Positions 48,894 to 64,000 of a stretch of 64,000 nt of DNA are shown here, piece by piece (position 1 is the first letter of the stretch; each line of letters begins with the position of its first letter). Origin of the DNA: Hoplostethus atlanticus. Taxonomy: Eukaryota > Chordata > Actinopteri > Trachichthyiformes > Trachichthyidae. The notes under the pieces are model-generated. The model was not told the origin of the DNA. It was given only the letters and a program-made list of their open reading frames with translations, and ran no database searches. The stretch lies in assembly GCA_034670405.1 (NCBI GenBank), contig JAXDDX010000002.1, forward strand, positions 7,159,501-7,223,500, written 5' to 3'. Position numbers and translations under genes: made by a program.

Positions 48894-49718
48894 CGCCGGG
48901 GACACACTGGACGCGGAAAGAAAAGGAAGCGCCGCGATCGGGTGAAATGTTTCGGGTGTGGGGCGGAAGGGCATTTAATCCGCTCCTGTCCGGAGAGGGC
49001 AGCTAGAGAACAGCCAGACGACCAGGAAGCCCCGGCCTCCTCCGGAGCCTCAGGGAGCTCTGCTCCTACAGGCACCGGTGGTGAGGAGCCTCAGGCAGGC
49101 AGGGAGGAAGCGCAGGGCGGCCAGGTGAACGGTGAGGCACAGGGGGGTGAAAGGAGGCAGGCGGAGTTAGGGGAAGTAGTTCAGACTGATCAACAGGAAC
49201 AGAGCGGAGACAAACAGGTGAAGGAAGGTGAACAATGTAATAGTAAAAATGATCAACAGAATAAAGTGAGCCCAGAAAAGGAAAAAGGTGCAGTAGGAAT
49301 AGTAGAGGATTCTGAAGATGAGGACATGTCTGATGAGGACTTTTTAAAAATGACTCAAAAAAGGAAGAAACCAAATGAAGTGCTGAGCAGCAACAGCGCA
49401 AAAGTTTTTAAAGGTACTGAGTGTGACAGGGTGGATGACAGCTCAGTGGAAACAGGGGGGAGCCAGTTAACGCAGGAGGAAGAGCACAGTGGTTTTTCCC
49501 CTGCAAAAATCAGGAAATTCCTGCAGGACAACAAGGGCCTGAGGGATGTGAAAGTGGAAGATTTTTTTCCTGACTTAAAGGTTTTCATTTCATCAGCCCG
49601 GAGTGTGATCAGAAACAATGGTGATTTAGGGGATGAAAGTCTCACCAACCAAGAGGTTTTCAGGCTGAAAAAACTGATTGTCAAAACAAAAGCAAAACTG
49701 TCTGATGATAATGTTTAA
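48894..49718 (+). CDS. Tx1-like LINE ORF1, 5'-truncated
   Basis: The frame is open from a stop at 48891-48893 and has no ATG before its CCHC zinc knuckle (KCFGCGAEGHLIRSC), so the usual N-terminal part of ORF1 is missing. After the knuckle it is Glu/Gln/Gly-rich with an acidic patch (DSEDEDMSDEDFLKM) and ends in a charged stretch (VFRLKKLIVKTKAKLSDDNV). ORF1 proteins of such LINEs bind the element's RNA. It overlaps the start of ORF2 by 14 bases if ORF2 begins at 49705. The first codons lie in repeat-like DNA shared with the right inverted arm. Confidence 0.75.
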   Translation, partial: RRGHTGRGKKRKRRDRVKCFGCGAEGHLIRSCPERAAREQPDDQEAPASSGASGSSAPTGTGGEEPQAGREEAQGGQVNGEAQGGERRQAELGEVVQTDQQEQSGDKQVKEGEQCNSKNDQQNKVSPEKEKGAVGIVEDSEDEDMSDEDFLKMTQKRKKPNEVLSSNSAKVFKGTECDRVDDSSVETGGSQLTQEEEHSGFSPAKIRKFLQDNKGLRDVKVEDFFPDLKVFISSARSVIRNNGDLGDESLTNQEVFRLKKLIVKTKAKLSDDNV

Positions 49719-52700
49719 AAAGATGGCATCCTCTCACTTCCTTGCGACTGCTCTTTGCTTTATCATTGTTGGTTTTTATTTTATTTCCATGTGTGACCTT
49801 AAATTAGGCACTTTAAACCTGAATGGAGCCAGGAGCGATGAAAAAAGGGCTTCTTTTTTCAAGTTGATGGAAATTAAGAAACTAGACGTAGTGATGCTTC
49901 AGGAAACGCATAGCACTGTGGACAATGCAAGCCAGTGGAAAAAAGAGTGCAGTGGTGAAATTATTTTAAGTCATAAAACGAGTAACAGTGGGGGAGTTGG
50001 CATTGTTTTTTCTAAAAACCTTAAACCATGTTCATGTGAGGTAGAGGAAGTAATACCTGGACACTTGCTAATGGTGAAAACACAGCATGAAAATGTGAAA
50101 ACAGTTTTTATTAATGTGTATGTTCCTACCCATCCTGTTGAAAGGCTCAATGTTTTAGATGTTTTGTGTACTGTTTTACGCAACAGCAGCACTGAAGACT
50201 TTTTATGTGTCGGGGGGGATTTTAACTGCACAGAGGATGCAAAGATGGACAGAAACCACCAAGAGCCTCATCCCGCCTCTTCCAGAAGGTTCAGACAGCT
50301 AACTGAGGAGCATGAGCTCCTAGATGTTTGGCGAAGTCTGAATAAAAAGGCCAGACAGTACACTTGGTCTCATTGTAAAGACAATGTGCTGTCTCTGGCG
50401 AGACTAGACCGATTTTATTGTTTTAAACACCAGCTGAATGTTTTCAAAGGGTGCCAGATACATCCTGTGGGTTTTACTGATCATCATCTTGTGTGTTGCC
50501 GGGTGCTGATTAAAGATGTTAGGGTAGGGAGCGCCTATTGGCATTTTAACACCAACTTACTGCACGACAAGACTTTCAGAGATGCCTTTGAGTGTCTCTG
50601 GAATACACATAGGACGTGCAAATCTGGTTTTAAGAGTATTCAGCAGTGGTGGGACATTGGGAAGTGTCAAATAAAACAGCTCTGTCAGCAGTATACTCGT
50701 AATGTCACTGGTGGCATCACCAGATCTTTGAGGGTTCTAGAAACTGAAGTGGTAGAACTACAGTCTTTAGTAGAGTCTACAGGAAATCAGGGACATTTTG
50801 AGGCCCTAAAATCCAAAAAGGCGGCTTTAGCCAACCTGTTGGGCGTTACAGCACAGGGAGCGCTGGTCCGCTCACGTTTCATGGATGTCTCCCAGATGGA
50901 TGCTCCATCACAATTCTTTTTTGGATTGGAGAGGAAAAACGGGCAGAAAAAAATGATGCACTCTCTACGCTGCAGCGACGGCTCTGCAGTCTCAGACTCT
51001 GCAGAGATTCGCAGGTTTGCTACCTGTTTTTACAGAGACCTTTTTAAATCTGAGTTCAGTGAGAGCCCGGAGGTGGCTGAGGAGTTTTATACTGGCTTGC
51101 CTCAGGTTGACGCTGGAGTCAATAGAAGACTGGAGGCCCAGTTCTCTCTGGGTGAATTGTACACCGCAATGATGAGCCTGCAGAACGGCAGGGCTCCAGG
51201 AATAGATGGACTTCCTGTGGATTTTTTTAAGTCTTTCTGGTGTGTGTTGGGTGAAGACCTGTTGGAGGTCCTCAAGGACAGTTTGAAGAGGGGCCAGCTG
51301 CCTCTGAGCTGCAGGAGAGCAGTCATCACTCTGCTGCCTAAGAAGGGAGACCTGCAGGAGTTAAAGAACTGGAGACCGGTCTCTCTGCTATGCGCGGACT
51401 ACAAGATACTGTCCAAAGCTCTGGCCTCCAGACTCAGAGAGGTCCTGAATGCAGTCATCCATACGGACCAGACTTACTGTGTGCCCAACAGGCTCATCAG
51501 TGATAACATCATTGTAATTCAGGATGTTCTGGAGGTTTCTAGTTCATTGGCTGTAGATACTGGTCTGATTTCTATAGACCAGGAAAAGGCTTTTGATCGG
51601 GTTGAACACCAATATTTATGGCACACACTAACTGCTTTTGGGTTCAGCCCTCGATTTATAGCCATGATCCAGGTGTTGTACAGTGACATTGCGAGTATAC
51701 TCAAAATCAATGGTGGGCTCAGTGCTCCGTTCAGTGTTCAGAGAGGGGTGAGACAGGGTTGCTGCCTTTCGGGCGCTTTGTACTCGCTCACCATCGAACC
51801 TCTGCTTCACAAGCTCAGAAGGGATCTGTCTGGAGTCAGTTTTCCTGGCTGTGACGCTACCTTCAAACTGTCTGCATATGCCGATGACGTCATGGTCCTG
51901 ATAAGGAAACAGAAGGATATTGATTTGTTGGTACGCAATGTGGATCTGTTTGGGGTAATATCGTCTGCTAAGGTGAACTGGGGCAAAAGTGAAGCTGTCA
52001 TGGTGGGGGAGTCTCTGAGGAATCAACTCAGTCTGCCTGGAGGGCTGGTCTGGAAGAAAGGAGGGGTAAAGTATTTAGGGGTGTTTTTAGGGAATGACTC
52101 CTTTTTACAAAAGAACTGGGAGAATGTTCTAGAAAAGGTCAAAGGGCGTCTCAATAAATGGAAATGGGTTTTACCAAACATGTCCTACAGGGGTCGAGTG
52201 CTGGTAATAAACAACCTGGTTTCCTCAGCCTTGTGGCATCGTTTGGCCTGTATTGATCCTCCAGCAGGGCTCCTGGCTAAAATCCAGGCCATGCTGGTGG
52301 ATTTCCTTTGGGACAAGCTGCACTGGGTCCCTCAGAGCGTTCTCTTCCTTCCAAAAGAAGAAGGAGGGCAGGGACTGGTACACCTGGCCAGTAGGGGTGC
52401 TGCTTTCAGGGTACAGTTTGTACAGAGACTGCTCATAGGGCCAGTAGACTTGGTCTGGAGACCTTTGGCCTGGACTATTCTGCAGCAGTATAGAGGACTG
52501 GGACTGAGATCCTCCCTGTTCTTAATGGATTTTAAAAAGCCAGACGTCAGAGCACTGCCTGGATTTTATCGCAGCCTCTTCTCAGCGTGGACTCTGCTAG
52601 AGAAGCAGAGGATGGATCCCTCTGACTCGCTGTACTGGCTGCTTCAGGAACCGCTGGTGTTTGGAGGTCGGCTGGTTTTCCCTGACAGGGAGGGCCTCAG

Positions 52701-53795
52701 TCTGGAGACAAGGATGTGCTCCACCAGGTTTGTGACTGTGGGACAGCTGGTGGATCTGGTTGGACCTAAATTGGACAATCCTGCTGCGTTAGCAGCCTGT
52801 TTGGGAGTCAGATCCATACGGGTCATTGGTCAGTTACTAAATGACTGGAAACACAAGTTGACCGGACATGAACACATAATAATAACTGACTACAGTAAAG
52901 GGTTACTGCTGCCTGACAGCACTGATCCTTTCCCTGCAATGAACATTGGTCCTGATGTTGCAGACTGCTCTGGTCCGTTTCTAGAACAGAACAACACCAG
53001 CGTTTCTCTGGAAGGAGCCTCAGGTAAAGCTGTGTACAGACTGCTGGTCAAATCCATTAATAAGAACAAGCTGAACAACCGGACTGATACTCCTTGGAGG
53101 CAACATTTAGGACTATGTCCTGAATCCAAGCCAGTGTGGAGGGTTCTGTATAAACCCCCACTCATCAAAAAACACGCAGATCTTCAGTGGAGGATCCTTC
53201 ATGGCAGCATTGCTGTGAATGCTTTTATTTCTGTTTTAAATGACTCTGTGGAGGACACTTGTCCTTTTTGTACTAAGAAGGAAACCGTTTTCCACTGTGT
53301 TTCTGAGTGTTTCCGTCTCTCATCTCTGTTTGTTTTCTTAGAGGAAGTGTTCAGGATGTTTGGTGAAGTTTTTAACCAACATCTGTTTGTCTGTGGTGTC
53401 AAGTACAGCAGAAAGCACAGGGATAAGTGTCAGCTTTTAAACTTCCTTCTTGGTCAAGCAAAGATGGCTATTTATGTGAGCCGGAGGAGGAAGGTAGAAG
53501 CGTCTCTGGACATTGACGTTAAAGTCATGTTCATAAAGATGGTGAAGGCCAGGATGTTGGTGGACTTCACCTATCATAAATGGAACCAGAACCTCGATAG
53601 CTTCCTGTTGATGTGGGGTTTTGAGGGTATCCTATGCTCTGTTGTGGAGGAAGAGCTTGTTTTTGGACTGGTGCTGATGTGAACTATGTGATGTGATCTA
53701 TTTTTGTTATATACATTGTTATATGGAAAGAAGTAAAATGTCTTTGTAAAATAAGTTATCGGTAAATAAAGACCTGTTTGAAAAATCAAAAAATC
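48914..53795 (+). mobile_element. Tx1-like LINE, nearly intact
   Basis: ORF1 (truncated at its start) is followed by a complete ORF2 and a short 3'-UTR with AATAAA (53765) ending in an A-rich run at about 53780-53795. The left boundary is placed where MITE-like sequence shared with 54774-54797 stops. Order, CCHC ORF1, APE endonuclease and L1-type RT fit the Tx1 group of the L1 superfamily. Confidence 0.82.
49705..53682 (+). CDS. Tx1-like LINE ORF2 (endonuclease-RT), complete
   Basis: From ATG 49705 to the stop at 53680-53682 there are 1325 codons without interruption. The open frame extends a further 27 bases upstream. Domains in order: APE endonuclease at about residues 31-260 (LGTLNLNGARSDEKRASF, MLQETH, GGDFNC, LDRFYC, FTDHHLVCC); a linker; RT at about 490-800 (GRAPGIDGLPVDFFK, LLPKKGDLQELKNWRPVSLL, SIDQEKAFDRVEHQYLW, GVRQGCCLSGALYSL, and the catalytic LSAYADDVMVLI); and a C-terminal region with a zinc-type CPFCTKKETVFHC. 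All catalytic motifs appear intact. It nicks target DNA and copies the LINE RNA at the nick. The element may be young, though its 5' truncation probably removed the promoter. Confidence 0.88.
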   Translation: MIMFKKMASSHFLATALCFIIVGFYFISMCDLKLGTLNLNGARSDEKRASFFKLMEIKKLDVVMLQETHSTVDNASQWKKECSGEIILSHKTSNSGGVGIVFSKNLKPCSCEVEEVIPGHLLMVKTQHENVKTVFINVYVPTHPVERLNVLDVLCTVLRNSSTEDFLCVGGDFNCTEDAKMDRNHQEPHPASSRRFRQLTEEHELLDVWRSLNKKARQYTWSHCKDNVLSLARLDRFYCFKHQLNVFKGCQIHPVGFTDHHLVCCRVLIKDVRVGSAYWHFNTNLLHDKTFRDAFECLWNTHRTCKSGFKSIQQWWDIGKCQIKQLCQQYTRNVTGGITRSLRVLETEVVELQSLVESTGNQGHFEALKSKKAALANLLGVTAQGALVRSRFMDVSQMDAPSQFFFGLERKNGQKKMMHSLRCSDGSAVSDSAEIRRFATCFYRDLFKSEFSESPEVAEEFYTGLPQVDAGVNRRLEAQFSLGELYTAMMSLQNGRAPGIDGLPVDFFKSFWCVLGEDLLEVLKDSLKRGQLPLSCRRAVITLLPKKGDLQELKNWRPVSLLCADYKILSKALASRLREVLNAVIHTDQTYCVPNRLISDNIIVIQDVLEVSSSLAVDTGLISIDQEKAFDRVEHQYLWHTLTAFGFSPRFIAMIQVLYSDIASILKINGGLSAPFSVQRGVRQGCCLSGALYSLTIEPLLHKLRRDLSGVSFPGCDATFKLSAYADDVMVLIRKQKDIDLLVRNVDLFGVISSAKVNWGKSEAVMVGESLRNQLSLPGGLVWKKGGVKYLGVFLGNDSFLQKNWENVLEKVKGRLNKWKWVLPNMSYRGRVLVINNLVSSALWHRLACIDPPAGLLAKIQAMLVDFLWDKLHWVPQSVLFLPKEEGGQGLVHLASRGAAFRVQFVQRLLIGPVDLVWRPLAWTILQQYRGLGLRSSLFLMDFKKPDVRALPGFYRSLFSAWTLLEKQRMDPSDSLYWLLQEPLVFGGRLVFPDREGLSLETRMCSTRFVTVGQLVDLVGPKLDNPAALAACLGVRSIRVIGQLLNDWKHKLTGHEHIIITDYSKGLLLPDSTDPFPAMNIGPDVADCSGPFLEQNNTSVSLEGASGKAVYRLLVKSINKNKLNNRTDTPWRQHLGLCPESKPVWRVLYKPPLIKKHADLQWRILHGSIAVNAFISVLNDSVEDTCPFCTKKETVFHCVSECFRLSSLFVFLEEVFRMFGEVFNQHLFVCGVKYSRKHRDKCQLLNFLLGQAKMAIYVSRRRKVEASLDIDVKVMFIKMVKARMLVDFTYHKWNQNLDSFLLMWGFEGILCSVVEEELVFGLVLM

Positions 53796-53799
53796 AATC

Positions 53800-53861
53800 T
53801 CTCTCGTGTGCCTGCTCGTCTCTCTCTCTCTCTCTCTCTCTGCTTGTATGTGTGCCTGCTC

Positions 53862-53901
<40 letters not shown>

Positions 53902-54376
53902 GTGTGCCTGCTCGTCTCTCGCTCTCTCGCTCTCTTCAATTTCAATTTGAAGCTTTAGTGACATGAAAAGTGAACAGTGCTTATATTGCCAAAGCAAACG
54001 TATATGAACAGACAAAGAACAACATTTACAACAATATGAAAGTACATGCAACACAAGTAAGAACAGCAATGAATGAAAAATTATTAAGCATTATGTATAC
54101 TTGAGTAGTATGGTGTCTATTAAAATGCACATGCATATATATACATATACATCTCTCTCTTTCTGCTTGTGTGCGTGTGCCTGCTCGTCTCTCTCTCTCT
54201 CTCTCTCTCTGCGTGTGCCTGCTCCTCAGTGTATGTCTCTCTCTATCTCTTGCTTTCTCTCCCCATCTCTCCCTTTTTACCTCTCCCTTTCCCTGTCTCT
54301 CTCCCATTCTCTCTGTCTTCCTCCCTCTGTCTCTCTCTTTGTGTATCTGTCTGTCTCTTTTCCTCCCCCTCTCTAT

Positions 54377-54414
<38 letters not shown>

Positions 54415-54450
54415 GTGTGCCTGCTCGTCTCTCTCGCTCTCTGTTTAGAC
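53800..54450. repeat. (CT)n-rich minisatellite
   Basis: CT runs are punctuated at least six times by TGTGCCTGCTCGTCTCTCTC or close variants (for example near 53808, 53847, 53902, 54175 and 54414). A unique-looking insert with CAATTTGAAGCTTTAGTGAC lies at about 53936-54150. Many overlapping open frames here are artefacts. Confidence 0.85.
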
Positions 54451-54639
54451 ACAGACGATAAAAGTTTAGACACAACTCAGAAATACCATCAATCAGGGTG
54501 TTTTTATTTTGAAATTTGTTATATTTTGGAAATTGACCGGATGGTCTATGCCGTTCCTGTGTCTGACTTCCTGCCCAGCTTGACACATTCGCTCACGAAT
54601 CGAGAAAATCTTAGACCTGACGCCGAAACGGTCGCTGCA

Positions 54640-54887
54640 GGCCGCGGCCATTCGGCGCCATTCGGCGCCATTCGGCGCCATTCGGTGCCCTTCCGCGTCC
54701 GGTGTGCACGGCCACATTGGTTAACATGGGCGCGGAAAGAATTTTCGTCGGCATTCGGCGCCATTCGTCGCCGTTCCGCGTCCAGTGTGTCCCCGGCGTG
54801 ACGGAGTGGGAGTCCGGTCTGCAGACACACAAGGCTACTTGGGGAAATGCCCTGTTAATCCATCATCCAATAAAAAGTCGGGGCTAG
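54640..54887. repeat. GC-rich palindromic repeat and right inverted arm
   Basis: CATTCGGCGCCATTCGGCGC repeats around 54655-54690 and again near 54755. GCGTCCGGTGTGC and GCGTCCAGTGTGTCCC are related internal units. The right end (54774-54887) is the inverted partner of 48352-48414 and 48894-48913. It looks like half of a foldback element split by the LINE. Confidence 0.65.
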
Positions 54888-54905
54888 AATTATGAAGAAA
54901 GACTT

Positions 54906-54911
<6 letters not shown>

Positions 54912-54942
<31 letters not shown>
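54912..54942. repeat. (GT)n microsatellite
   Basis: GT dinucleotide run next to the right inverted arm. Confidence 0.85.
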
Positions 54943-54945
<3 letters not shown>

Positions 54946-55329
54946 AAACGCGTGAGCGTTACACTACTGTGGTACTCAAAATATTTTCCCAAGGTTGGCA
55001 GGTCTGTAACTGCATAGATGTACATAAAATTGAAATCCAAATTTTCAACCAAAAAAAGCATTGCGTTACAATGGTAGAGCTTCATAGGGCAGACATAATG
55101 GTTGTCACATGACCCAAAGACACCAAACTACTGTGTTTATGATAACTAGTAACGGCCACATCATGTACACCCTTTGATTTTCTCGAGAATATAGAAGATA
55201 TTTTAAAGGGAATGAATAGATTTCCTCTCATTAGCTCCTGAGTCACATGACACCAAACAGAAACCAAATTACCATGGGTGTGTTTACTATAGGCTGGGGA
55301 AAAACACACCCAAACATTCAGGTGTTATT

Positions 55330-55830
55330 TAAAAGTGCACTGCATCATGTGCCAGCCACTCCCAGAGCTATACATGGGTTAGGTTAGAGAGAGACTTACA
55401 GGGACTCAGTACATTTCCATTAGATGTAGCTGGGGCCTTTGCTGTGGATACTGTAAAATGATAAATAAATAACAGAAGTTGTGTCTTTCTTACCCTCTCA
55501 CCGGGGAAGGCAATCTCTGGGTTTGAGATAGAGGCAATCTTGGCAAGGGCGTGGCAGGCCTTCACCTTTCCATCATTTGTCCCTTCCAGAGCCAAAGGTA
55601 TCAGAGCCTGAGCACAGAGCAACAAATAAGAAAATCTCTCTATTTGTGCCGTCTCTATGAAGTGGTGTTCTCTACAATAGCCTGACTCACATGGTCAAGC
55701 AGTGAGTATACGTTATTACAACCAGTGTAGCAAGGTGGAGGAAGTGTAAGCTTGTTGGAAGCCCCTTCCTCTGACGACCTGGCTTGCATCCAGGGTGTAA
55801 AATAATCTGTGATTAAACAGCTAGAATGAA
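55330..55830 (-). pseudogene. Duplicated unc45b exon, detached
   Basis: About 500 bp match 59616-60124, including the 114-bp unc45b exon. Here it is at 55494-55607, with every coding base identical and both splice signals (CTCAG acceptor and GTAAGA donor) kept. It encodes [18 protein letters not shown] and onward to PEIAFPGER. It lies beyond the gene's stop exon at 57365, so normal transcripts ending there would not include it. The neighbouring GA microsatellite is much shorter than in the parent. Confidence 0.85.
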
Positions 55831-55886
55831 AACCAGCAGGGCTCTGGGTCTAGATAACACCATGATTGTCGTGAGGCCATTAAATG

Positions 55887-56010
55887 TCAACCAACTTCGA
55901 CTAACCTCTTAATACTATCCGGCACTCTAAAGAAATCAAAAGCCTCCCATAACAGACTATGTGGTACTGACCCGAAAGCATTTGCCAGATCCAAAAATAC
56001 CAAATGCAGG
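55887..56010 (-). mobile_element. LINE RT fragment
   Basis: One minus-strand frame reads VFLDLANAFGSVPHSLLW and EAFDFFRVPDSIKRL, an RT palm motif with LANAFGSV in the place of DxxxAFDxV. It ends at a stop and is too short to assign to a clade. Confidence 0.6.
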
Positions 56011-56584
56011 TCTCTTTTCTCATACACACACACACACTCGTACCCGAACCAGGGACGACCACCCCTTTCCCTAACCCGGGAATAGTATCCAACCGGGGTT
56101 TACCCACCCCAATCCCCACCCCTTACCCTAAACAGGGTTCGAATCCTGCCCTCCCTTCGCACTCACATACACTGTTTAGCTGTGTTTAGTTGTGTTGATG
56201 TATCAGTTAGGCAGGCTTGTAGTGGTATGTCTAGGTTAATGCTAGGTCGAGGCTAGGATTAAGGCTAACCAAGGCTAGGGTAATGCTAGGTTGATGGCAT
56301 TAGGTGGCGAGGGTAAAAGGGAGTTGTGAGGTAGTGGCATAGAGGGGGGTGTTTCCAGGACGCTGGAATACACAGTTAAGCCTTCTTGAGGTGCCGTGGG
56401 CCTAACTTAACGAAACATCGGTGAAGGAAGGTGCCCACTTGATAACCCCAACGACGTGCCGCATACCGCTGTTGGCTAGGGTAGGTAATGGCCATCTGAG
56501 GAATGACTCTGTAGGTCTATGACAGTGTAGCCTGATGTCTGCTATGGTGTTGCATCTGATGGTGGTTATATCACTCGTTTGTTT

Positions 56585-56715
56585 TGTACAGTTCCCAGTG
56601 ATCATAATCTGATTTAGAGTAATAACACCTCAATTGTTCACAGGATGGTGAGGCCCTTCAGAGCCTCGTAGGTCTGCATTCCATCTCTCTCTGTGTTTAG
56701 CAAACGGACATGCAC
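56585..56715 (-). pseudogene. Degraded copy of another unc45b exon
   Basis: Matches about 59135-59275, which contains the exon for [20 protein letters not shown]. It has a deletion that removes part of the end coding [13 protein letters not shown], plus substitutions. Relative to the gene it is in reversed order with the detached exon at 55494. Confidence 0.7.
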
Positions 56716-57364
56716 ACACGTACATGCATATAGGGGTCTGGAAGTAGCAGTGTGTTCATCTGATGGATGGACATGTTCCTGAACTCTCAATTTCTCTCAC
56801 TTTCTCCTACTTGTAGTGTCACCCATTCATTTCCAATGGCCATTGGACCGGGAACGGGAACACCCAACATTTTATGAAAATGATCTAAATGTATTTTGTG
56901 TGTTCAGATGCCCTGTGTGGACAATGTCATGGATATTTATTCCAATCAGATGAAATAAACTACAAAATTGACAGGAACACAACACAAGGGTTAAAAGGCA
57001 TAATTTGGCTTCCATTCATTTCAGTCACTTTATCATTTAATAACACAAATACCAAAGGATGGGAAAGAACTAACATAAACCAATGTAAATTGATAGAAAG
57101 TTTTCAAACATTACATCACAGTATCAGTCCAAGTCCGTTTGCATTCAGTCCTTGCTTCATCTCACTGAGAGAACAGATCATGGTAGGAGCTCCCTGTGCC
57201 CCAAACAGCCTCTCTAAACATCCAGTTATTCATCCTTTGAGATGACCTACAGAGATTTGGAGTCAGCTTGATTCATTCTTTGATATTTTCCATGTGGGAA
57301 CCTTTATAAAAAGTATAGACAATTGTTCATTGCTGTTGTTTGAAAGAGGCTCATTGCCACCCTT
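56716..57364. other. 3' flank of unc45b
   Basis: Non-coding DNA containing the presumed 3'-UTR of unc45b; no strong poly(A) signal stands out close to the stop on the minus strand. No other gene seen. Confidence 0.5.

Positions 57365-64000
<6,636 letters not shown>

Noticed and set aside
54169..54801. 210-codon plus-strand frame
   Set aside because: It is mostly CT repeat running into GC-rich palindrome, with no exon or domain features.
56130..56155. tRNA B-box-like GGTTCGAATCC
   Set aside because: No A box at proper spacing and no cloverleaf; the surrounding CCC/ACCC-rich DNA is low complexity.

Overview
The window reads as a teleost fish genome segment. It has compact spliced genes with GT-AG introns, abundant simple repeats, and a fish-type mix of LINEs (L1, Tx1-like, L2-like and another APE-type LINE), tRNA-derived SINEs, Tc1, hAT-like and TTAA-type DNA transposons. 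No prokaryotic, CRISPR or operon signal is present. All identifications come from reading the sequence; no database search was run.

Layout. 1-7.0 kb: no gene seen; microsatellites, one SINE and one complex stretch that could be a conserved non-coding element. 7.0-14.2 kb: first copy of a segmental duplication. It carries a ten-coding-exon minus-strand gene for a small type I membrane protein that I cannot assign to a family, plus an L1 remnant. 14.7-15.8 kb: a broken coiled-coil ORF and a SINE. 16.1-20.4 kb: a plus-strand gene whose 3' half is a tandem array of lysine/glutamate-rich mini-exons separated by near-identical introns of about 100 bp. 24.4-26.9 kb: a complete three-exon CC chemokine gene on the minus strand. 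29.0-31.5 kb: an APE-type LINE with a perfect 17-bp target duplication. 31.9-33.3 kb: an L1 fragment. 36.7-48.3 kb: second copy of the segmental duplication, again with an intact membrane-protein gene, interrupted by an inverted-repeat DNA transposon and an L2-like LINE. 48.8-53.8 kb: a Tx1-like LINE with a complete ORF2. 54-56.7 kb: low-complexity and GC-rich palindromic repeats and stray copies of unc45b exons. 57.4-64.0 kb: the 3' part of unc45b (myosin chaperone UCS domain) on the minus strand, with a solo LTR and a Tc1 element in its introns.

How it fits together. A CC chemokine beside unc45b recalls human 17q12, where the CCL2-type cluster and UNC45B lie within about a megabase; this is general knowledge and was not computed. 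The duplicated membrane protein sits within about 15 kb of the chemokine, so an immune or cell-surface role is possible but unproven. The most unusual items are: (a) the repeated Lys/Glu mini-exon array, in which two breaks of reading phase are each exactly compensated by the next exon; (b) the duplicated orphan receptor-like gene, with an identical Cys-rich ectodomain exon but amino-acid changes concentrated in the stalk; (c) a perfectly identical extra copy of an unc45b exon beyond the gene's last exon.
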